Source of the DNA: Deltaproteobacteria bacterium
GTDB taxonomy: Bacteria > Myxococcota_A > Bradymonadia > UBA7976 > VGTA01
NCBI GenBank assembly: GCA_016874875.1
Contig: VGTA01000285.1
Coordinates: 1 to 5,362, forward strand
Reading direction: 5' to 3'
Length of the DNA: 5,362 bases
The position numbers were made by a program, and so were the translations under genes. How positions within the stretch are numbered: position 1 is the stretch's first letter; every line of letters begins with the position of its first letter. Under the pieces are notes generated by a model. That model searched no databases and was not told the DNA's origin. It saw nothing but the letters and a program-made list of their open reading frames with translations. Of the stretch, positions 1-5,362 are shown one piece after another.

Positions 1-81
1 TCCGCCGCCCCCGCCACCGCGTCCACCGTCACCCCCGCCGCCCCCGCCGCCTCCGCCGCCCCCGCCACCGCGTCCACCGTC
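1..81 (-). repeat. 51-bp in-frame tandem repeat, second copy truncated
   Basis: Positions 1-30 and 52-81 are identical over 30 bases, giving a period of 51 bp (17 codons); the match continues with one mismatch for about 11 more bases. On the minus strand each copy encodes TVDAVAGAA. The array probably continues left of the window. Confidence 0.8.
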
Positions 82-370
82 GCCCCCGCCGCGCCCGAGG
101 CGGGCGCGGGGGGCTCCTCGCCCTGCACCACTCGCGCCTCATCGAGGGCGCGGCGCTCGAGCTCCGCCTCAAGGGCGAGGGCCTCGGCGTAGAGGGCGCG
201 CCAGGCGCCCTCGGTGGTGGCGCCCTCTAGGCGCGCGGCGAGGGCACGCGCCTCGGGGGCGGCGCCGGCGCAGTCGGCGTGGGCGGCGCGGGCGGCGATG
301 AGCCCCGCGAGCGCGAGGGCACAGGCCAGGGCGCGCGGCAGGGCGCGCGGCGGGGCGGGGCGCGCGGCGC

Positions 371-374
<4 letters not shown>
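1..374 (-). CDS. Small exported Ala-rich repeat protein (5' part only)
   Basis: I do not recognise this family. The reading frame starts at a GTG (374-372) and runs open off the left edge, giving about 124 residues. The N-terminus looks like a Sec signal peptide: Arg-containing n-region (MSAARPAPPRALPR), hydrophobic core (ALACALALAGLIAA) and a likely signal peptidase I site after A-H-A, just before D-C. The next about 50 residues are Ala/Glu/Leu-rich and probably helical (LEGATTEGAWRALYAEALAL and following). A Pro-rich spacer (EEPPAPASG) leads into a 17-residue repeat beginning TVDAVAGAAEAAG, whose second copy is cut by the window edge. The start is supported by a 4-bp GTGA overlap with the kinase stop and a GAGGT six bases upstream. 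The product is probably periplasmic or secreted, co-translated with the kinase, and could be its partner; that role is inference. Its total length is unknown. Confidence 0.72.
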
Positions 375-2976
<2,602 letters not shown>

Positions 2977-2977
<1 letters not shown>

Positions 2978-3879
2978 CAGGGGCGCTCCTCTGCGGGGCG
3001 AGGGGGGGCGCGGCGGGGCGAGGGGGGCGAGGGGGGCGCGGGGGGCGCGGCGAGCCCAAACAGGCGCTCGGCGTTGGCGGTGGTGGCGCGCGCCACCTCC
3101 TCAATGGGCAGCCCGAGGAGGCGCGCCACCTCCTCAGCGGTGTGCCGCACAAACGCCGGCTCGTTGCGCGCACCGCGGTGGGGGGCGGGCGCCAAGAAGG
3201 GCGCGTCCGTCTCCACGAGGAGGCGGTCGAGCGGGATGCACGGCACGGCGGCGCGGAGCGCCTTGGCGCTCTTGAAGGTCACCACCCCCGACAGCGAGAT
3301 GTGGTAGCCGAGCTCAAGGGCGCGGGCGCACTCCTCCGGCCCCCCCGTAAAGCAGTGCACCACCCCCCCCGCCGCCGCCAGCCCCCGCCCCCCGTTCGCC
3401 TCGGCGGTGAGGCGCAGGGCGTCATCAAAGGAATCGCGGATGTGCACCACCACCGGCTTGCCGAGGGCGGCGGACAGGGCGAGGTGCCGCGCGAACGAGG
3501 CGCGCTGGCGAGCGCGCAGCGCCTCGATGCCGCCCTCCGCGCCCGCGCCCGCGCCCGCGCTCTCGCCCTCGCCCGCGTCATAATAATAATCCAGCCCCGT
3601 CTCCCCCAGCGCGCAGACCAGCGGGTGCCGCGCGAGCGCCTCGAGCGCCGCCCAGCCCTCCTCGGTGTCATCGCCCATGTAGAGCGGGTGGAAGCCCACC
3701 GAGGCGCGCAGGAGTCCCGGGTAGCGCTCCGCGAGCGCGATGGCGCGGCGGGACGAATCGAGGCGCGTGCCGATGGTGACCACCCGGCGCACCCCCGCCG
3801 CCGAGGCGCGCGCGAGGACCTCCTCGCGGTCCTCATCAAAGCGCTCAAAATCGAGGTGCGCGTGCGTGTCGATCAGCAT
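2977..3879 (-). CDS. tatD: TatD-family metal-dependent DNase
   Basis: TatD-family enzymes are cytoplasmic TIM-barrel metallohydrolases that act as DNases, with proposed roles in DNA repair and DNA degradation. All expected metal ligands are present: H6 and H8 in DTHAHLD, E93 in GETGLDYY, H146 in VVVHIRDS, H175 in VVHCFTGG and D225 in VETDAPFLAP. The core fits the usual length of about 260 residues. The extra length comes from a Gly/Ala/Glu-rich insert after GETGLDYYYDAG (about residues 101-118) and a Pro/Arg-rich tail (about 278-300); neither touches a ligand, so the enzyme should be active. The ATG start lies 10 bases after the stop of the upstream gene, with GAGGG seven bases before it. The stop shares one base with the kinase ATG, so translation of the two is probably coupled. 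TatD is often a housekeeping gene, and its place between a signalling kinase and an exported protein may be functional or incidental. The family call is very secure; the exact substrate is unknown. Confidence 0.96.
2986..2992 (-). promoter_or_regulatory. Shine-Dalgarno of the kinase gene
   Basis: AGAGGAG on the minus strand ends eight bases before the ATG at 2977. It is the strongest ribosome binding site in the window and fixes the start of the kinase, even though the gene overlaps the TatD stop by one base. Confidence 0.75.
3539..3560 (-). repeat. 6-bp tandem repeat in the TatD insert
   Basis: GCGCCC is repeated three times with a partial fourth copy on the plus strand. It encodes AGAGAGA (residues 108-114) inside the low-complexity insert that follows the GETGLDYYY metal-site motif. 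Confidence 0.75.
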
Positions 3880-3886
3880 CCGCGTG

Positions 3887-3891
3887 CCCTC
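3887..3891 (-). promoter_or_regulatory. Shine-Dalgarno of tatD
   Basis: GAGGG on the minus strand overlaps the TGA stop of the upstream gene (3892-3890) and ends seven bases before the tatD ATG at 3879, consistent with re-initiation by ribosomes finishing the upstream gene. Confidence 0.55.
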
Positions 3892-5083
3892 ACGGGAGGG
3901 GCGCCACCTTGGGCGCGCGCCGAGAGGCGGGGGGCAGCTCGCGCATCTCCGAGGTCCCCTCGGGCTGCGTCTTGGTGCGCTTGCGGAGAATCTGCCCCGC
4001 CTTAGAGTAGGAGCCCTTGCGCATCCACTCCTGCACGTTGGCGCCGCCCTGAATGTTGTAGTGGTAAGCCTCCTCGGGGTCTAGGTACCCCAAGACGCTC
4101 CAGCCGAGGGTGCGGAGGAGATAGCTGCGCGCCCCCCAGGGCTGCTCGATCAGGTTGCGGCGGTACTCGGGGGTGAGGTCAAAATACTGCTCCGCGTTCG
4201 ACACATAGAGCACGCGGAGCTCCACGCCGGCGGCGCGGAGGGCGCGCGCGAGGTCGAGCAGAGTGGCGTTGGCGGTGAGGTCGCCGCGCACCGCCAGCGC
4301 CCGCCCCTGCGCCCACAGGCCGCGGATGTGGTCGTACTGCCCCTGATCGCTGAGGAAGGTGGGAATCTTGAGCGCCTCGTACTTGGCGCGCGTGCGCCGG
4401 AGGCGGCGGTCGATGAGGGGGCGCGTGACGCCATAGATCTTGAGGCGGCGCTCCACCCACCGCGCCGCCCCCTCGCCCGCCGCCGCCCCCTCGCCCGCCG
4501 CCGCCCCCTCGAGGTGGGCGCGCAGGAGCGCGCGCGTGTCGGCGCTGTAGGGCTGCTGCCAGCGGCGCATAAAGTCCTCGGGGGTGGCGGAGATCGAGAA
4601 GAGGTAGCCGTAGAGCTCATGGAGCTTGGCGATCTCGCCGTCAAAATCCATCAAGACCAGCAGCTCCGGGCGCGCCCACCCCGCCAGCAGGTAGTTCTGG
4701 TCGGTGCCCACCCCCACCAGCGCCCCCCCGATGTCGGCGATGGCGTCGCGCCACACCTGGTGGTTGTGCTCGTTGGACACCCAGTAGTGCGAGTTGCGCA
4801 CCAGCGCCGGCGGCTCAGGGTCGGCGCGCACGCTGGCGAGGGCGGCGCGGGCGGCGTCGCTGAGCGGCGGCAGGGGCAGGGCGGCGAGCGGGGGGGCCGC
4901 CGGCAGCGACAGCGCGCTCGCCCCCTCGCCATTGCCCTTGGCGAGGGCCGCGGAGGGGCGCAGGGGTCCGCCGAGCAGCGAGGAGGCCAGCAGCGAGGAG
5001 GCCAGCAGCGAGGAGGCCAGCAGCGAGGAGCGGCGCGCGGGCGCGGCGAGGGGAGAGGGGCGGCGAGAGGGGAGAGAGCGCAT
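3890..5083 (-). CDS. Exported protein of the LIC_10091-like family, function unknown
   Basis: This 397-residue protein starts with a signal-like segment: basic n-region with two RR pairs (SRRPS, ARRSSLL), a hydrophobic core made of LLASS repeats (about 21-37) and a possible signal peptidase site after AALA (residue 48). ARRSSLL loosely resembles a Tat motif, so Sec or Tat export are both possible. The mature part, from about residue 97, begins NSHYWVSNEHNH and carries GVGTDQNYLLAGWARPELLVL (124-144), similar to the GVG-x-x-QN-(F/Y) segment I recall from the uncharacterised LIC_10091 family. Later come SDQGQYDHIRGLW (245-257), a strand/helix unit RALAVRGDLTANATLLDLARAL, and VLYVSNAEQYF (291-301), also typical of those proteins. 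The alternation of strands and helices suggests a Rossmann-like fold; whether it binds a nucleotide or SAM is unproven. It is the first gene of the operon. The ATG is chosen because it gives the signal peptide; upstream AAAAGG is rather far (13 bases) for a ribosome site. Family assignment is from memory. Confidence 0.85.
   Translation of the reverse strand: MRSLPSRRPSPLAAPARRSSLLASSLLASSLLASSLLGGPLRPSAALAKGNGEGASALSLPAAPPLAALPLPPLSDAARAALASVRADPEPPALVRNSHYWVSNEHNHQVWRDAIADIGGALVGVGTDQNYLLAGWARPELLVLMDFDGEIAKLHELYGYLFSISATPEDFMRRWQQPYSADTRALLRAHLEGAAAGEGAAAGEGAARWVERRLKIYGVTRPLIDRRLRRTRAKYEALKIPTFLSDQGQYDHIRGLWAQGRALAVRGDLTANATLLDLARALRAAGVELRVLYVSNAEQYFDLTPEYRRNLIEQPWGARSYLLRTLGWSVLGYLDPEEAYHYNIQGGANVQEWMRKGSYSKAGQILRKRTKTQPEGTSEMRELPPASRRAPKVAPLP
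4470..4511 (-). repeat. 18-bp tandem repeat encoding GEGAAA
   Basis: CCCTCG recurs at 4470, 4488 and 4506 with identical CCCGCCGCCGCC spacers, giving two full 18-bp units and the start of a third. It encodes EGAAAGEGAAAGEGAA (residues about 192-207) in a loop of the LIC_10091-like protein. Confidence 0.85.
4974..5030 (-). repeat. 15-bp tandem repeat encoding LLASS in a signal peptide
   Basis: The plus-strand unit AGCAGCGAGGAGGCC occurs three times perfectly from 4974, followed by 12 bases of a fourth copy. On the minus strand it encodes repeated LLASS units forming the hydrophobic core of the signal sequence. Copy-number change would lengthen or shorten the export signal by five residues per unit. 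Confidence 0.92.
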
Positions 5084-5102
5084 GGGGCGCGCGGTGCCTT
5101 TT

Positions 5103-5124
5103 GCGCTTGAGAGCGCGTTGAGAG
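5103..5124. promoter_or_regulatory. Operator-like direct and inverted repeats
   Basis: TTGAGAG occurs twice (5107-5113 and 5118-5124), 11 bases apart or about one helical turn. GCGCT-TGAG-AGCGC (5103-5116) is a perfect 5-4-5 inverted repeat overlapping the first copy. Both sit at the presumed start of the minus-strand transcript and on the -35 of the plus-strand promoter, where a regulator could control both directions. No regulator is identified. Confidence 0.3.
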
Positions 5125-5136
5125 GGTGTGTAATGT
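5107..5136 (+). promoter_or_regulatory. Candidate divergent promoter, overlapping the operon promoter
   Basis: TTGAGA (5107-5112) and TAATGT (5131-5136) are separated by 18 bases on the plus strand, matching sigma-70 boxes at five and three of six positions. It would drive the gene starting at 5321 with a leader of about 178 bases, and it occupies the same DNA as the minus-strand promoter. The long leader is a reason for caution. Confidence 0.35.
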
Positions 5137-5151
5137 GGGCCCGCCTGTCAA
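5123..5151 (-). promoter_or_regulatory. Candidate operon promoter (perfect -35, weak -10)
   Basis: On the minus strand a perfect TTGACA (5151-5146) is followed after 17 bases by CACCCT (5128-5123). This matches the sigma-70 -10 consensus only at positions 2 and 6, which are the most conserved. A start near 5116 would give a leader of about 33 bases to the ATG at 5083. A strong -35 with a poor -10 would fit a promoter needing an activator or CarD-type help; that is inference. Confidence 0.5.
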
Positions 5152-5181
5152 GGGGGCGCGGCGGGCCCTCGGCGCGCCCCC
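5152..5181. repeat. Strong GC hairpin (9-bp perfect stem)
   Basis: GGGGGCGCG (5152-5160) and CGCGCCCCC (5173-5181) are perfect inverted repeats around a 12-base loop. The element lies just upstream of the TTGACA box and inside the presumed leader of the divergent gene. No T-tract follows on either strand, so it is not a canonical intrinsic terminator. Confidence 0.6.
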
Positions 5182-5196
5182 CCGCCCCCGAGCGGA

Positions 5197-5252
5197 GCCG
5201 AGAGCCGAGCGCCGCGCGCCGAGCGCCGCGCGCCGAGCGCTGAGCGCCGCGC
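5197..5252 (+). repeat. Intergenic heptamer array (GCCGAGC/GCCGCGC)
   Basis: Eight consecutive 7-mers follow GCYGMGM: GCCGAGA, GCCGAGC, GCCGCGC, GCCGAGC, GCCGCGC, GCCGAGC, GCTGAGC, GCCGCGC. The two main variants partly alternate, giving a 14-bp higher-order period. The array is non-coding as far as can be judged and lies between the divergent promoters and the start codon at 5321. Apart from this array, the hairpin and the promoter motifs, nothing else was seen in the gap 5084-5320. Confidence 0.75.
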
Positions 5253-5320
5253 AGCGGGAACTTACCTCAAAGCCGCGCGGAGAGTCCACACGCTCTATAC
5301 CAAGGACCACCCGAGAGTCT

Positions 5321-5362
5321 ATGACCTACAGCGCCTACCTGCTCACCGAGTCCTGCCGCGCG
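5321..5362 (+). CDS. Start of a divergent gene (14 codons in window)
   Basis: An ATG at 5321 opens a frame MTYSAYLLTESCRA that is still open at the right edge. The drop in local GC just before it (5256-5320) and the end of the heptamer array suggest a real gene start. AAGGA at 5302-5306 is 14 bases away, longer than usual, so the ribosome site is weak. The product cannot be named from 14 residues. Confidence 0.45.
   Translation, partial: MTYSAYLLTESCRA

Noticed and set aside
3142..4005. Plus-strand open frame opposite tatD
   Set aside because: It is antisense to a TatD gene with all metal ligands, and its translation is low-complexity Arg/Ala-rich sequence.
4328..5110. Plus-strand open frame opposite the LIC_10091-like gene
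   Set aside because: It is antisense to a frame with a signal peptide and family-like motifs; its product consists of repeat-derived RGGQQ units and has no domain.
5152..5181. Hairpin as an intrinsic terminator
   Set aside because: No T-run follows on either strand and no gene ends there; it lies between divergent starts.
5197..5252. Heptamer array as a CRISPR array or replication iterons
   Set aside because: Units are contiguous 7-mers without spacers, and there is no AT-rich unwinding region, DnaA box or rep gene nearby.
5296..5301. TATACC as a -10 box for the gene at 5321
   Set aside because: The sequence 16-18 bases upstream is GC-rich and has no -35 resemblance, and the box is only about 20 bases from the start codon; not strong enough to list as a feature.
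4651..5310. Minus-strand frame beginning in the intergenic region and running into the LIC_10091-like gene
   Set aside because: It is out of frame with the recognised protein, reads the repeats as Cys/Trp/Pro-rich sequence and ends with no motif.

Overview
This window is very G+C-rich (about three-quarters by eye), with heavy use of GCG, CGC, GCC and CTC codons. It encodes a eukaryote-like Ser/Thr kinase with a single membrane span, and its proteins are rich in Ala, Pro and Arg with low-complexity linkers. This suggests a member of the Myxococcota/Bradymonadota (former Deltaproteobacteria). The assignment is inferred from composition and gene content; there is no rRNA or other marker gene in the window.

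Layout, right to left: almost the whole window is one minus-strand operon. It starts at a 237-bp intergenic region (5084-5320) holding a TTGACA -35 box. It then reads: (i) 5083-3890, an exported protein resembling the uncharacterised 'LIC_10091 family'; (ii) 3879-2977, a TatD-family metal-dependent DNase; (iii) 2977-371, an 868-residue transmembrane kinase with an N-terminal caspase-like domain that has lost its catalytic dyad; (iv) 374 to beyond position 1, the first about 125 residues of a small exported protein with 17-residue repeats. The junctions are a 10-bp gap, a 1-bp TGATG overlap and a 4-bp GTGA overlap. The last three genes each have a Shine-Dalgarno-like sequence, so translational coupling is likely. 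On the plus strand, the first 14 codons of a divergent gene begin at 5321.

How the genes may work together: two proteins appear exported (first and last), one is a membrane kinase with cytoplasmic pseudo-caspase and kinase modules and an extracytoplasmic Cys-containing domain, and one is a cytoplasmic nuclease. A plausible but untested reading is a signalling unit in which the exported proteins meet the outer domain of the kinase and the pseudo-caspase is a binding or regulatory module. A link to TatD is suggested only by co-transcription.

The most notable items are the pseudo-caspase/kinase fusion, the unusual kinase motifs (DFD in place of DFG, apparent loss of the alphaC Glu), and short in-frame tandem repeats in every complete gene. 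The intergenic region also carries overlapping divergent promoter-like sequences with direct and inverted repeats, followed by a heptamer array.
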